Source: Streptomyces ficellus (GTDB lineage Bacteria > Actinomycetota > Actinomycetes > Streptomycetales > Streptomycetaceae). From it: a stretch of DNA of 64,000 bases. Below are positions 24,737-32,328 of the stretch, piece after piece. The stretch is taken from assembly GCF_009739905.1 (NCBI RefSeq), contig NZ_CP034279.1, positions 5,890,001 to 5,954,000 of the forward strand, read 5' to 3'. Under the pieces are notes generated by a model, which was given only the letters and a program-made list of their open reading frames with translations, was not told where the DNA came from and searched no databases. The position numbers were made by a program, and so were the translations under genes. Positions within the stretch are counted from its first letter, which is position 1; each line of letters begins with the position of its first letter.

Positions 24737-25024
24737 ATGAGTGACACACCGGTCAAGCAGCAGAACACGGCCGCCTACTACGGTCAGGCCGTCGTCTCCT
24801 TCGCGGTCGCCCTGGGCGCGGTCGCCCTCGGGATCTTCAACCTCGAGACCGACGCCTGGGTGCGTGCCTTCCTCGGCGTCGCGGTGCTCTACCTCACGAC
24901 CTCCGCCTTCACCCTCGCCAAGGTCGTCCGCGACCGGCAGGAGGCCGGGCAGATCGTCAGCCGGGTCGACCAGGCCCGGCTGGAGAAATTGCTCGCTGAG
25001 CACGATCCCTTCCAGAAGCTCTAA
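24737..25024 (+). CDS. YiaA/YiaB-type two-helix inner membrane protein
   Basis: 95 aa with two hydrophobic segments (YYGQAVVSFAVALGAVALGI and WVRAFLGVAVLYLTTSAFTL) joined by a short FNLETDA turn, and a charged C-terminal tail (VRDRQEAGQIVSRVDQARLE). This is the YiaAB two-helix domain. It is 59 bp after the acyl-CoA dehydrogenase and could be a separate transcript. Its last bases overlap the AAGCGCTT operator of the next gene. The function is unknown. Confidence 0.85.
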   Translation: MSDTPVKQQNTAAYYGQAVVSFAVALGAVALGIFNLETDAWVRAFLGVAVLYLTTSAFTLAKVVRDRQEAGQIVSRVDQARLEKLLAEHDPFQKL

Positions 25025-25035
25025 GCGCTTGCTCA
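25020..25035. promoter_or_regulatory. Operator TCTAAGCGCTTGCTCA before the TetR gene
   Basis: Contains the palindrome AAGCGCTT with a longer GCTTGCTCA half-site. The identical 16-mer occurs at 26208-26223 upstream of the MaoC gene. Here it overlaps the stop of the YiaA-like gene, 45 bp before the TetR start. Confidence 0.72.
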
Positions 25036-25080
25036 CTGTCGGGGTATGGTGTTCGTCCTTGACACCGGAAGGGGCGAACG

Positions 25081-25731
25081 ATGAGCACGGCGGAGGAAAC
25101 GGCCGGCGGCGAGGACACGCCGTGGGACGAGGTGACGCCCGACGCGGCCAGACGGCTGCTCGTCGCCGCCGTCGACGCCTTCGCCGAGCGCGGCTACCAC
25201 GCCACCACCACCCGTGACATCGCGGGCCGCGCCGGGATGAGCCCGGCCGCGCTCTACATCCACTACAAGACCAAGGAAGAGCTCCTCCACCGGATCAGCC
25301 GCATCGGCCACGTGAAGGCCCTGGACATCCTCCGGGCCGCCGCCGACGGCCCCGGCACCGCCGCCGAGCGGCTCGCCGACGCCGTCCGCTCCTTCGTCCG
25401 CTGGCACGCCGGCCGCCGCACCACCGCGCGCGTGGTCCAGTACGAGCTCGACTCGCTCGGCGACGAGCACCGCGAGGAGATCTTCGAGCTGCGCCGCCAG
25501 AGCGACTCGGCGGTGCGCCGCATCATCAACGAGGGCGTGGCGGCCGGCGAGTTCGACGTGCCCGACGTCTCGGGCACCACCGTCGCCGTCCTCTCGCTCT
25601 GCATCGACGTGGCCCGCTGGTTCAACACCGAGGGGCGCCGGACGCCCGACGAGGTCGGCGCGCTCTACGCCGACCTCGTCCTGCGCATGGTGGGCGCCGG
25701 GGAGCCTGGGGCCGCCGGGGCTCAGAAGTAG
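25081..25731 (+). CDS. TetR-family regulator, acyl-CoA metabolism type
   Basis: 216 aa. Helix-turn-helix at about residues 22-70 (RRLLVAAVDAFAERGYHATT, TRDIAGRAGMSPAALYIHYK), then a C-terminal domain like those of KstR2/FadR-type actinobacterial repressors (ARVVQYELDSLGDEHREEIF). Start ATG has an AAGGGG ribosome-binding site. It overlaps the convergent MaoC gene by 10 bp. Identical operators before this gene and before MaoC make MaoC the likely target together with itself; other targets in the genome are expected. Confidence 0.9.
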   Translation: MSTAEETAGGEDTPWDEVTPDAARRLLVAAVDAFAERGYHATTTRDIAGRAGMSPAALYIHYKTKEELLHRISRIGHVKALDILRAAADGPGTAAERLADAVRSFVRWHAGRRTTARVVQYELDSLGDEHREEIFELRRQSDSAVRRIINEGVAAGEFDVPDVSGTTVAVLSLCIDVARWFNTEGRRTPDEVGALYADLVLRMVGAGEPGAAGAQK

Positions 25732-26183
25732 TAGCGGGACACCGACTCGGCGACGCACACCGGCTTGTCGCCGCCCTCCCGCTCCACCGTCACCAGGGCC
25801 GTGACCTGCACGCCGCCGCCCGCGTCCTCGACGTCCTTCAGCACCGCCGTCGCGCGCAGCCGGGAGCCGACCGGCACCGGAGCGGGGAAGCGCACCTTGT
25901 TCGTCCCGTAGTTGACGCCCATCTTCATCCCCTCGACCCGCATGACCTGCGGTACGAGGAGGGGGAGCAGCGACAGCGTCAGGTAGCCGTGCGCGATGGT
26001 CGTGCCGAACGGGCCGGACGCCGCCCGCTCCGGGTCCACGTGGATCCACTGGTGGTCGCCCGTGGCCTCGGCGAACAGGTCGATCCGCTTCTGCTCGACC
26101 TCCAGCCAGTCGCTGTGCCCCAGCTGCTCACCGACCGCCCCGCGCAGCTCGTCGGCGGACGTGAAGATCCTCGGCTCTGCCAT
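25722..26183 (-). CDS. MaoC-family (R)-enoyl-CoA hydratase/dehydratase-like protein
   Basis: 153 aa hot-dog-fold protein. The hydratase-2 motif with catalytic Asp and His is seen in FAEATGDHQWIHVDPERAAS (about residues 38-57), followed by GPFGTTIAHGYLTLSLLP and GVNYGTNKVRFPAPVPVGS. It should hydrate an enoyl-CoA, or act in a related dehydration. The start ATG at 26183 follows GGGAG; the longer frame runs into the operator. It carries the same 16-bp box as the convergent TetR gene, so the two form a small regulon. Confidence 0.92.
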   Translation of the reverse strand: MAEPRIFTSADELRGAVGEQLGHSDWLEVEQKRIDLFAEATGDHQWIHVDPERAASGPFGTTIAHGYLTLSLLPLLVPQVMRVEGMKMGVNYGTNKVRFPAPVPVGSRLRATAVLKDVEDAGGGVQVTALVTVEREGGDKPVCVAESVSRYYF

Positions 26184-26207
26184 GTCCCGGCTCCCTGACT
26201 CTCGATG

Positions 26208-26223
26208 TCTAAGCGCTTGCTCA
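26208..26223. promoter_or_regulatory. Operator TCTAAGCGCTTGCTCA before MaoC
   Basis: Exact copy of the 16-mer at 25020-25035. It lies 24 bp upstream of the MaoC start (minus strand). The ideal palindrome would be TGAGCAAGCGCTTGCTCA; one half is complete and the other shortened in both copies. Confidence 0.72.
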
Positions 26224-26287
26224 GCATGCTGGGGCGGGAGCGGTCCTGTCAACGGACCGCCGGGCGCGGCCCAGTAGGGTTCGAGGG

Positions 26288-26773
26288 GTGCCGCAGATTC
26301 CAGAGAAGATCCACGAGCTCACCGTCGGCCAGCTCTCCGCGCGCAGCGGGGCGGCCGTCTCGGCCCTGCACTTCTACGAGGCCAAGGGCCTCATCAGCAG
26401 CCGCCGCACCAGCGGCAACCAGCGCCGCTACAGCAGGGACGCGCTGCGCCGGGTCGCCTTCGTCCGCGCCGCGCAGCGCGTCGGCATCCCGCTCGCCACG
26501 ATCAGGAAGGCCCTGGCGGAGCTTCCCGAGGAACGCACGCCCAACCGGGAGGACTGGGCGAAGCTGTCCGAGGTGTGGCGCTCGGAACTCGACGAGCGGA
26601 TCGAGCAGCTCGGCCGGCTGCGGGACCACCTCACCGACTGCATCGGCTGCGGCTGCCTGTCCCTGGAGAACTGCGTCCTCTCCAACCCGGACGACGTGTT
26701 CGGCGAGCGCATCACCGGCTCCCGCCTCATGCCGGAGCGCCGCCGGCCGGCGACACGTCAGGACACGCCCTAG
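26288..26773 (+). CDS. soxR: Redox-sensitive MerR-family activator SoxR
   Basis: 161 aa. MerR winged helix (LTVGQLSARSGAAVSALHFY, EAKGLISSRRTSGNQRRYSR; residues about 11-55), dimerisation helix (about 85-117) and the [2Fe-2S] cluster loop CIGCGCLSLENC with the CX2CXCX5C spacing (about 119-130). In Streptomyces SoxR responds to redox-active metabolites such as actinorhodin-like quinones rather than to superoxide. The start is a GTG. The direct neighbours are not typical SoxR targets and no SoxR box was spotted here, so its targets lie elsewhere. Confidence 0.95.
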   Translation: MPQIPEKIHELTVGQLSARSGAAVSALHFYEAKGLISSRRTSGNQRRYSRDALRRVAFVRAAQRVGIPLATIRKALAELPEERTPNREDWAKLSEVWRSELDERIEQLGRLRDHLTDCIGCGCLSLENCVLSNPDDVFGERITGSRLMPERRRPATRQDTP

Positions 26774-26776
26774 CGG

Positions 26777-27220
26777 TCAGGGACCGTCCGGGCCGTCCGG
26801 GTCGTTCTCGTCGTCGTCCTGCGCGTCGGCCATGCCGGGCCGGCCGAACAGCAGGTCATAGCCCGGCGGCAGTTGCAGGAGCACGCGGCGCATCAGCGCG
26901 TCGTCCGCCCTGTCGGCGACGACGCTGAGCACGGCGCCGATGTCCCACTTGGCCGTCTCCTCCGTGGCGCCCTCGATCCACGCGGCCGTGGCCCGCACGA
27001 ACCGTTCGGGCCCGAGCGGTTCGGCGGCGGGGAGGGGATTGAGCAGGACCAGGGCGCAGGTCTCCGGCAGCCGGGCGGCCAGCTCGGCCCGTTCGTTGCC
27101 CACGAGGTGTGCCCCCAGCAGGGCCAGGACGACCCGGGCGGCCCGGTCGGCCTCCCGCTGGGAGGGGTATTCGCCGCGCTCCCGCACCGCGGCCAGGAAC
27201 GCGTCCCACTGCATGCGCAT
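26777..27220 (-). CDS. DUF2267 domain protein
   Basis: 147 aa. The DUF2267 pattern is visible: WDAFLAAVRERGEYPSQREA, RAARVVLALLGAHLVGNERA and ELAARLPETCALVLL, followed by the FVRATAAWI helix and a second copy-like half (AVLSVVADRADDALMRRVLL, QLPPGYDLLFG). The C-terminus is a short acidic tail (DAQDDDENDPDGPDGP). The ATG at 27220 follows GGGAGAA. It is tail-to-tail with soxR, only 3 bp apart, and lies downstream of the hsp20 gene. The biochemical role of the family is unknown; members often sit among stress genes. Confidence 0.85.
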   Translation of the reverse strand: MRMQWDAFLAAVRERGEYPSQREADRAARVVLALLGAHLVGNERAELAARLPETCALVLLNPLPAAEPLGPERFVRATAAWIEGATEETAKWDIGAVLSVVADRADDALMRRVLLQLPPGYDLLFGRPGMADAQDDDENDPDGPDGP

Positions 27221-27267
27221 CGTTCTCCCTCGGCTCTCGTCTTCGTCGGCCTCGGTCGACGGGGTGC

Positions 27268-27299
27268 GGGCGGGGGCGGCGGGAACCCGTCCCCGCCCG
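27268..27299. terminator. Hairpin after hsp20 (CGGGCGGGG ... CCCCGCCCG)
   Basis: 9-bp perfect GC stem (27268-27276 with 27291-27299) around a 14-base loop that itself contains GGG-ACCC. It lies between the hsp20 stop and the DUF2267 start, both on the minus strand. No U-run, as usual for Streptomyces, so its strength is uncertain. Confidence 0.5.
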
Positions 27300-27366
27300 T
27301 CGTGCGGCGCGGCGGGCCGGTCCGGCCGGCGATCAGCCGCCGGCCGGGCGCCGGTCGTCCGGCGGC

Positions 27367-27792
27367 TCAGCCGCTGATCTGCCGGCGGTCGCCGCCGCCG
27401 CTGATCTCGATCTTGCGCGGCTTGGCCTGCTCGGCGACGGGGATCCGCAGGGTCAGGACCCCCATGTCGTAGGACGCCTCGATCCGCTCGGTGTCCAGCG
27501 TCTCGCCCAGGAACAGCTGCCGGCTGAAGGTGCCGGACGGACGCTCGGCGATCACCATCTCGGCGTCGCCGTGGGGCGCGGTGCGCCGGTCGGCCCTGAC
27601 GGTGAGGACGTTGCGCTCGACGTCCAGGTCGATGCTCTCGGGGGCCACACCGGGCAGGTCGAGGCGGACGACGAAGGTGTCGCCCTCCCGGTAGGCGTCC
27701 ATCGGCATGCTCGTCGGGCGGGCGGCGGTCCCCATCAGACGCTCGGTGAGCCGGTCGAACTCACGGAAGGGGTCGGTCCGCATCAGCATCAT
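27367..27792 (-). CDS. Hsp20/alpha-crystallin family small heat-shock protein
   Basis: 141 aa ATP-independent holdase chaperone. The alpha-crystallin domain spans about residues 30-125: MDAYREGDTFVVRLDLPGVA, PESIDLDVERNVLTVRADRR, FSRQLFLGETLDTERIEASY, then the MGVLTLRIPVAEQ segment. The N-terminal MLMRTDPFREFDRLTERLMG is typical of Actinobacteria Hsp18/Hsp20. The upstream region is AT-rich (GCGTTATTTCTTATACC around 27831-27847), consistent with a regulated promoter, but no CIRCE, HAIR or RheA operator was recognised. Confidence 0.95.
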   Translation of the reverse strand: MMLMRTDPFREFDRLTERLMGTAARPTSMPMDAYREGDTFVVRLDLPGVAPESIDLDVERNVLTVRADRRTAPHGDAEMVIAERPSGTFSRQLFLGETLDTERIEASYDMGVLTLRIPVAEQAKPRKIEISGGGDRRQISG

Positions 27793-27886
27793 CGGTCCCT
27801 CCTTCGTTTCAAGGATGGTGCTGACGTTCGCGTTATTTCTTATACCTCCGCCCGGCCGAAGTTGACAAGCCCCGACTCAAGAAAGC

Positions 27887-28969
27887 TCACTCGTATTCCG
27901 TACCGCCCTTGCGGGTCAGGTAGGCCGGGCTGATCGCCTTCGCTATCGCCCGCCCGCCCACCACCGGGCTGTACCGCTCCACGGCCGGCCGGACGACCAC
28001 GCCCTCCCTCAGGTGCAGCTCCCGCCCGGAGACGGTCTCCCGTCCGGTTGCCAGCTCCAGCACCTTCGCCGGGTCGTACGGCCCCTCGTACAGCCGCGGC
28101 ACCAGCGGCAGCGCGCCGTCCAGCAGCCCGGCCTCCACCAGCGCGGCCGGGTCCAGCCAGCGGACCCGGCCGTCGACCTCGGCCGAGACGTCGAAGACCG
28201 CGTAACCCAGCTCCGTGCTCCGCCCGTTGGCGCCGTACCCCAGGTCCTGCACGCCCGCGCCGTACACCTCGCCGAACACGCCGACCCGGGTGGCGCCCAG
28301 CGCGGCGGCCAGGCGCGCCGCGGCCCCCGGCACGTCGTACGTGCGGACCGCCCGCCAGTACAGGTTGCGCGGATCCTCCGTCAGGGCGAGGCCCTTGGAG
28401 CCGAAGCCCTTGGAGGAGACCAGCACCCGCCCGCCGTCGGCGACGTACGTCGTCAGGCAGGCCGTGCCGTGGAGCTTCTCCGTCAGCACGACCGGCTCGC
28501 CGGGCTCGAAGATGTCCGGGTACCGCTGGAGGTTCTCGATGTCCACCCACGGCAGCAGGTCGGGCGCCGACTCCACGTCACCGTTCATCGTCGTGGGCAC
28601 CGGCGGCACCCACTTGGTGATGCCCAGCGCCTCCGCGAAGTCCGTCCCCTCGGCGGCGGCCCGAACGAGGTCCACGTCCGCCAGCGCGCGTGGCCGGCAC
28701 ACCAGGCCCTGCGACAGCTCGCCGCGGAGCCGGACGGCCTTCACCCGGTCCGACGCCTTCCCGGCCAGCCGCCCGGTCAGCCCCAGCTCCTCGACGAGCG
28801 CCTGCGGCAGCACCGCCTGCTCCGGGATGTACACGGCCGCGTCACCGGTGCGATAGGCGCCCTTGGCGACGACCGCGCGGTACAGGCCGACCTGGGCCAG
28901 CTCCAGGGCGTCGGCGTTCGGATGGTCGTGGACGGTCAGCAGTTCGGCGGTGACGCGCAGCGTCGACAT
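27887..28969 (-). CDS. RNA ligase, DraRnl (Rnl5-like) family
   Basis: 360 aa. An N-terminal OB-like module (LRVTAELLTVHDHPNADALE, residues about 3-22, and the QAVLPQALVEELGLTGRLAG region) precedes an adenylyltransferase domain with motif I EKLHGTACLT (nucleotidyl lysine about residue 165). Also visible are SSKGFGSKG (motif III region), FGEVYGAG (motif IIIa/IV region) and EGVVVRPAVERYS (motif IV). This order matches the Deinococcus DraRnl nick-sealing RNA ligase family. It joins RNA 3'-OH to 5'-phosphate ends in duplexes. The start ATG 28969 is chosen by similarity. It stands alone; the biological substrate is not known. Confidence 0.85.
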   Translation of the reverse strand: MSTLRVTAELLTVHDHPNADALELAQVGLYRAVVAKGAYRTGDAAVYIPEQAVLPQALVEELGLTGRLAGKASDRVKAVRLRGELSQGLVCRPRALADVDLVRAAAEGTDFAEALGITKWVPPVPTTMNGDVESAPDLLPWVDIENLQRYPDIFEPGEPVVLTEKLHGTACLTTYVADGGRVLVSSKGFGSKGLALTEDPRNLYWRAVRTYDVPGAAARLAAALGATRVGVFGEVYGAGVQDLGYGANGRSTELGYAVFDVSAEVDGRVRWLDPAALVEAGLLDGALPLVPRLYEGPYDPAKVLELATGRETVSGRELHLREGVVVRPAVERYSPVVGGRAIAKAISPAYLTRKGGTEYE

Positions 28970-29041
28970 GGGCGGGCTCCTCAGGGTGCGGTTCTCATCG
29001 CCGACCACTGTCGCCGCCATGAAACCGGTGGCCCACCGGAT

Positions 29042-29767
29042 TTACGCCCTGCTAGCGTCACGCACCACCTCCACCGCCGCCGCGACCAGCTCCGCGTTCG
29101 ATCCCGCGGGCCGGCCGTCCGGGAGGACCAGCGTGTCCTCCAGCCCCACGCGGGTGTCCAGCCCCAGCCGTACCGCCAGCCGCAGTACCGGCCACGCGCC
29201 ACCGTCCTCGCCGTGCAGGAGCACCGGGACGCCGGGGGCGCCCGCCAGCTCCGCCAGCAGGGCGCGCGCCGTCACCGGTGCCGTGACCGGGTCACGGTCC
29301 GTCACCTCGGCCAGCACGCGCGACACTCTCGGCGCCAGCGGCGACGCGAGGAACCGCCGCGCCCCGTCCGTCCCCGACCAGACGCCCGCCTCCACGCCCA
29401 CGCCGCGCTCCAGCAGCGCGGCGGCGACCTCCTCGGCACCCGGCTCGTGCCAGTTGACCGAGGCGTGGTCCGGCAGCGCCGTCCAGGAGCGCACGCGCTC
29501 CACCCGTCGCCGCGGATCCGGCTCGGCCCACGCGCCGGTGGTCACCCCGACGGGGACGTCCACCGCCTCCCGTATCGCCCCGAGCACGGCGGCCACCACG
29601 CGCGGGGACAGCGTGTCGTCCCCGCACGGCGACTTCGGGTGCACGTGCACCTCGGCGGCGCCCGCCGCGACCGCCCGGGCGGCCGACTCGGCCATCGCAC
29701 CGGGCGACACGGGCACGGCCGCGCAATCCCCCGTCCCACGAGCTCCGTTCAGGCAGACCTGGATCAT
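29042..29767 (-). CDS. BKACE-family 3-keto-5-aminohexanoate cleavage-like protein
   Basis: 241 aa, short for the family (about 270-310). The TIM-barrel start IQVCLNGARGTGDCAAVPVS, the zinc-site motif EVHVHPKSPCGDDTL, GVTTGAWAEPD and the closing GLEDTLVLPDGRPAGSNAEL are diagnostic of the beta-keto acid cleavage enzymes, which condense a beta-keto acid with acetyl-CoA. The exact substrate of this branch is unknown; it differs enough from lysine-fermentation Kce that another beta-keto acid is likely. It is 72 bp downstream of the RNA ligase start in the minus direction and may have its own promoter. Confidence 0.85.
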   Translation of the reverse strand: MIQVCLNGARGTGDCAAVPVSPGAMAESAARAVAAGAAEVHVHPKSPCGDDTLSPRVVAAVLGAIREAVDVPVGVTTGAWAEPDPRRRVERVRSWTALPDHASVNWHEPGAEEVAAALLERGVGVEAGVWSGTDGARRFLASPLAPRVSRVLAEVTDRDPVTAPVTARALLAELAGAPGVPVLLHGEDGGAWPVLRLAVRLGLDTRVGLEDTLVLPDGRPAGSNAELVAAAVEVVRDASRA

Positions 29768-29895
29768 GCCCCGATGGTGTCACCCACCACTGACAGCGGG
29801 CGACCGGCGATAAGGCGCGCCGACGCCGGCCACGGAGGCGTACCGGCGCCGGAGCACGCCCCGACATCCGTCACCGCCGCGTCCGCCACCGTCGC

Positions 29896-30507
29896 TCACG
29901 CCACCGACGCGAGTTCCTTGCGGCGCCCGCGCTTGACCGTCGCCAGCGTCTCGGGCGTCAGCACGGCCTGCGGGACCACCACGCCGCAGCCGGTGCACAC
30001 CGGCCCGAACCACGGCTCGTTCGACAGGTCCGGCCGCCAGACGATCCCGTCCCCCGCGCACACCGGGCAGTGCTCGCCGGGCCCCGCCTCCAGCGCGGTG
30101 ATCAGCCGGCGCAGCGCCTCCGCGAGGGGCACCGTCGGGTGCAGCGACGGGTCGTCGCACCGCGCTATGCCGTTGCCGCCCCAGGTGCGCCGGTGCCAGT
30201 CGTCGATCCAGCCGGGGCGCCGCAGTCCGTCGTGCTTCTCGCGCCTGCGCCGCGCGGCGAACTTCTCCTCGTACGCGAGCCATACCGCCCGCGCCTCTTC
30301 CAGCTCGTCGAGCGCGGCCACCAGCCGCGCCGGATCGGGGTCCCGGTCCTCCGGCCCGAACCTGTGCCTGGAACACAGGTGGTCCCAGGTCGCCCGATGC
30401 CCATAAGGGGCAAATCGCTCAAGGCACTTGCGCAGTGAATACCGCCGCAGCGCCAGATCGCATCCCGGATCACGCACCTGTCTCGCCAGACTCCGGAAAC
30501 CGGCCAT
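29896..30507 (-). CDS. Conserved hypothetical protein with C-terminal zinc-ribbon
   Basis: 203 aa. A charged, helical N-terminal part (RQVRDPGCDLALRRYSLRKC, LVAALDELEEARAVWLAYEE) is followed by a C-terminal CPVCAGDG ... CTGCG pair of CXXC knuckles (about residues 140-175), a likely zinc ribbon. The ATG at 30507 is chosen because GGAGGTGGCAGGG lies just upstream. I do not recognise the family. The zinc ribbon suggests nucleic acid or protein binding, but no enzyme motif is present. Confidence 0.7.
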   Translation of the reverse strand: MAGFRSLARQVRDPGCDLALRRYSLRKCLERFAPYGHRATWDHLCSRHRFGPEDRDPDPARLVAALDELEEARAVWLAYEEKFAARRRREKHDGLRRPGWIDDWHRRTWGGNGIARCDDPSLHPTVPLAEALRRLITALEAGPGEHCPVCAGDGIVWRPDLSNEPWFGPVCTGCGVVVPQAVLTPETLATVKRGRRKELASVA

Positions 30508-30930
30508 CGCCCTGCCACCTCCGTCGCTCGTACTTCGGCGTCGATGAATGGACGTACGGGTTCCCAGTTCGGCTCCATCGAAAAACGAATGGAGCCCATC
30601 AGCGGGACATCTGACGTGAAATGCCCCCACGGCGCACCGTGTGGTGACTCCGGAGAGGTGACGCGTCCTCACCGTACCGACGGGTACCGAGCCGTTCGGC
30701 GCCGTGTGCGCGCACCCTCGCCGGCCCGTACCGCGCGCCCACCGGCTTCGGCGCGATAGCACCCGTTCCGGCCGGTCGGCCTGAAACGCCGTCAGCGCAC
30801 CCACGGTGGCCGGTTCGGACAACGGCTCCGGTCCGGAGGCCCGGGTCCGGTTCGGACAACGGCTCCGGTGCGGAGGCCCGGGTCCGGTTCGGACAACGGC
30901 TCCGGTGCGGACAACAGTGCCCCCGTTCGC
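30508..30930. other. 423-bp gap between NamZ stop and the zinc-ribbon gene
   Basis: The half near 30508-30660 is comparatively AT-rich (GTACTTCGGCGTCGATGAAT, GAAAAACGAATGG) and is the probable promoter region of the zinc-ribbon gene. The other half contains the 37-bp tandem repeats. No credible gene is seen on either strand. Confidence 0.55.
30811..30911. repeat. 37-bp tandem repeat, 2.7 copies
   Basis: Unit starts CGGTTCGGACAACGGCTCCGG and ends GGAGGCCCGGGTC; copies at 30811-30847, 30848-30884 and 30885-30911 (truncated). Copies 1 and 2 differ at one base. Each unit contains self-complementary words (GGCCCGGGTCC, CGGCTCCGG-type), so transcripts would fold. It lies 20 bp beyond the NamZ stop and could work as terminator. 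Confidence 0.8.
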
Positions 30931-32169
30931 TCAGCCGTACACCAGGTACCGCCGCCGCACCGCCCGGAACGCCGCCAGGTCCGCCTGCCAGGCGCCCACG
31001 ACCTCGTCCGTGTCCGCGCCCGCGTCGATCAGCGTCCGGACCTTCGCCGAACCGGTCAGCTTGTCGATCCAGTTGTCCGCCCGCCAGGCGAAACCGCTCC
31101 AGCTCCGCTTCGCCGTGACCAGCAGACCGATCCCGGTGCGCACCGGGTCGAACGCCTCCCGGTCGTCCACGTGCAGCTGCACCCCGCCGACCGTCTTGCC
31201 CTGGAACTTGGAGAACACCGGTGCGAAGTACGCCTCCCGGAAGCGGACACCCGGCAGGTCCAGCGCGTTCGCCGCCTCCGCCCACCGCCGGTCCACGCCC
31301 TCCGCGCCCAGCAGCTCGAACGGCCGCGTCGTACCCCGCCCCTCCGACAGGTTCGTCCCCTCGAACAGGCACGTCCCCGCGTACACCAGCGCCGTGTCGG
31401 GCGTCGGCATGTTGGGGCTCGGCGGCACCCACGGCAGCCCCGTGCCGTCGAAGAAGTCCGACCGCCGCCACCCGGACATCCGTACCGTCGCCAGCTCCAC
31501 CGGCCGCGCCAGGAACTCGCCGTTGAACAGCCGCGCCAGCTCCGCCACCGTCATCCCGTGGGCCTGGCTGACCGGCTCGCGCCCGACGAAGGTCGCGAAC
31601 GCCCGGTCCAGCACCGGCCCGAGGGCCGCCCGCCCGGTCACCGGGTTCGGCCGGTCCAGCACCACGAAACGCTTCCCGGCGAGCTCCGCCGCCACCATGC
31701 AGTCGTACAGCGTCCAGATGTACGTGTAGAACCGCGCGCCCACGTCCTGGATGTCGAACACGACCGTGTCGACCCCCGAGGCGGTGAACACGTCCGCCAG
31801 CGCCTTCCCGCTCTTGAGGTACGTGTCGTACACCGGCAGCCCCGTCGCCGGATCGTCGTACCGCCCCTCCGAGCCGCCCGCCTGCGCCGTGCCCCGGAAA
31901 CCGTGCTCCGGGCCGAACACCGCCGCCAGGTCCACCCGGTCGTCGGCGTGCATGACGTCGACGACGTGGCGCACCTCCGAGGTGACCCCGGTCGGGTTGG
32001 TCACCACGCCCACCCGCTCCCCGGCCAGCGCCGCGTACCCGTCGGCGGCGAGCCGGTCGAATCCGGTCCGCACCCGCCGGCCGGCGCCGTGCGCGGCGGC
32101 CGGCCCCGCGGCCGCCGCCACCCCCACCGCGCCACCCGCCACCAGCAGTCCCCGTCTGGACACGCCCAT
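30931..32169 (-). CDS. Exo-beta-N-acetylmuramidase NamZ-like (DUF1343), Tat-exported
   Basis: 412 aa. A twin-arginine signal (MGVSRRGLLVAGGAVGVAAA, cleavage near AHG) precedes a DUF1343 domain: RVGVVTNPTGVTSEVRHVVD, the AVFGPEHGFRG motif, DIQDVGARFYTYIWTLYDCM, VLDRPNPV, LPWVPPSPNMPTPDTALVYA and CLFEGTNLSEGRGTTRPFEL. NamZ enzymes release non-reducing-end N-acetylmuramic acid from peptidoglycan fragments, so this protein probably takes part in cell-wall turnover or recycling outside the membrane. The start ATG 32169 is chosen because it gives a proper Tat signal. Confidence 0.92.
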   Translation of the reverse strand: MGVSRRGLLVAGGAVGVAAAAGPAAAHGAGRRVRTGFDRLAADGYAALAGERVGVVTNPTGVTSEVRHVVDVMHADDRVDLAAVFGPEHGFRGTAQAGGSEGRYDDPATGLPVYDTYLKSGKALADVFTASGVDTVVFDIQDVGARFYTYIWTLYDCMVAAELAGKRFVVLDRPNPVTGRAALGPVLDRAFATFVGREPVSQAHGMTVAELARLFNGEFLARPVELATVRMSGWRRSDFFDGTGLPWVPPSPNMPTPDTALVYAGTCLFEGTNLSEGRGTTRPFELLGAEGVDRRWAEAANALDLPGVRFREAYFAPVFSKFQGKTVGGVQLHVDDREAFDPVRTGIGLLVTAKRSWSGFAWRADNWIDKLTGSAKVRTLIDAGADTDEVVGAWQADLAAFRAVRRRYLVYG

Positions 32170-32265
32170 CCGACACCTCCGTGACCGCTCGACCGATCCG
32201 GCCACGCACGCTAGCGCGCACAGGGGCGCCAGGGAACGAAGGCGGCACGACGGCCTTCCCCCGTC

Positions 32266-32283
32266 ACATACCGACTGGTTAGT
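32266..32283 (+). promoter_or_regulatory. TetR-type box ACATACCGACTGGTTAGT before the SDR operon
   Basis: Contains the symmetric ACnnACnnGTnnGT pattern. Its first 14 bases are identical to the box before the kinase / acyl-CoA dehydrogenase operon (39759-39772, minus strand), and 49 bases separate it from the ATG, against 50 in the other operon. It is probably the operator of the TetR encoded at the end of this operon. Confidence 0.75.
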
Positions 32284-32328
32284 CTGTCGCCGTTGACAGT
32301 GAACGGCACGACGGAGAGGCGGATCCCG

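Noticed and set aside
26757..26773. ACACGCCCTAG at the soxR stop as a third MITE end
   Set aside because: Only 11 bases match the MITE terminus and the rest of the element is missing. It may be a remnant or chance; not reported as a copy.
26288..26773. SoxR regulating its direct neighbours
   Set aside because: No SoxR-type dyad was seen near the DUF2267 or MaoC promoters, and Streptomyces SoxR targets are usually unlinked.
28013..30406. 797-codon plus-strand frame across the RNA ligase and BKACE genes
   Set aside because: It spans two genes with clear motifs on the other strand and has no motif itself; a GC-driven shadow.
30811..30911. Possible mini-CRISPR
   Set aside because: Direct tandem copies with no spacers and no cas genes.
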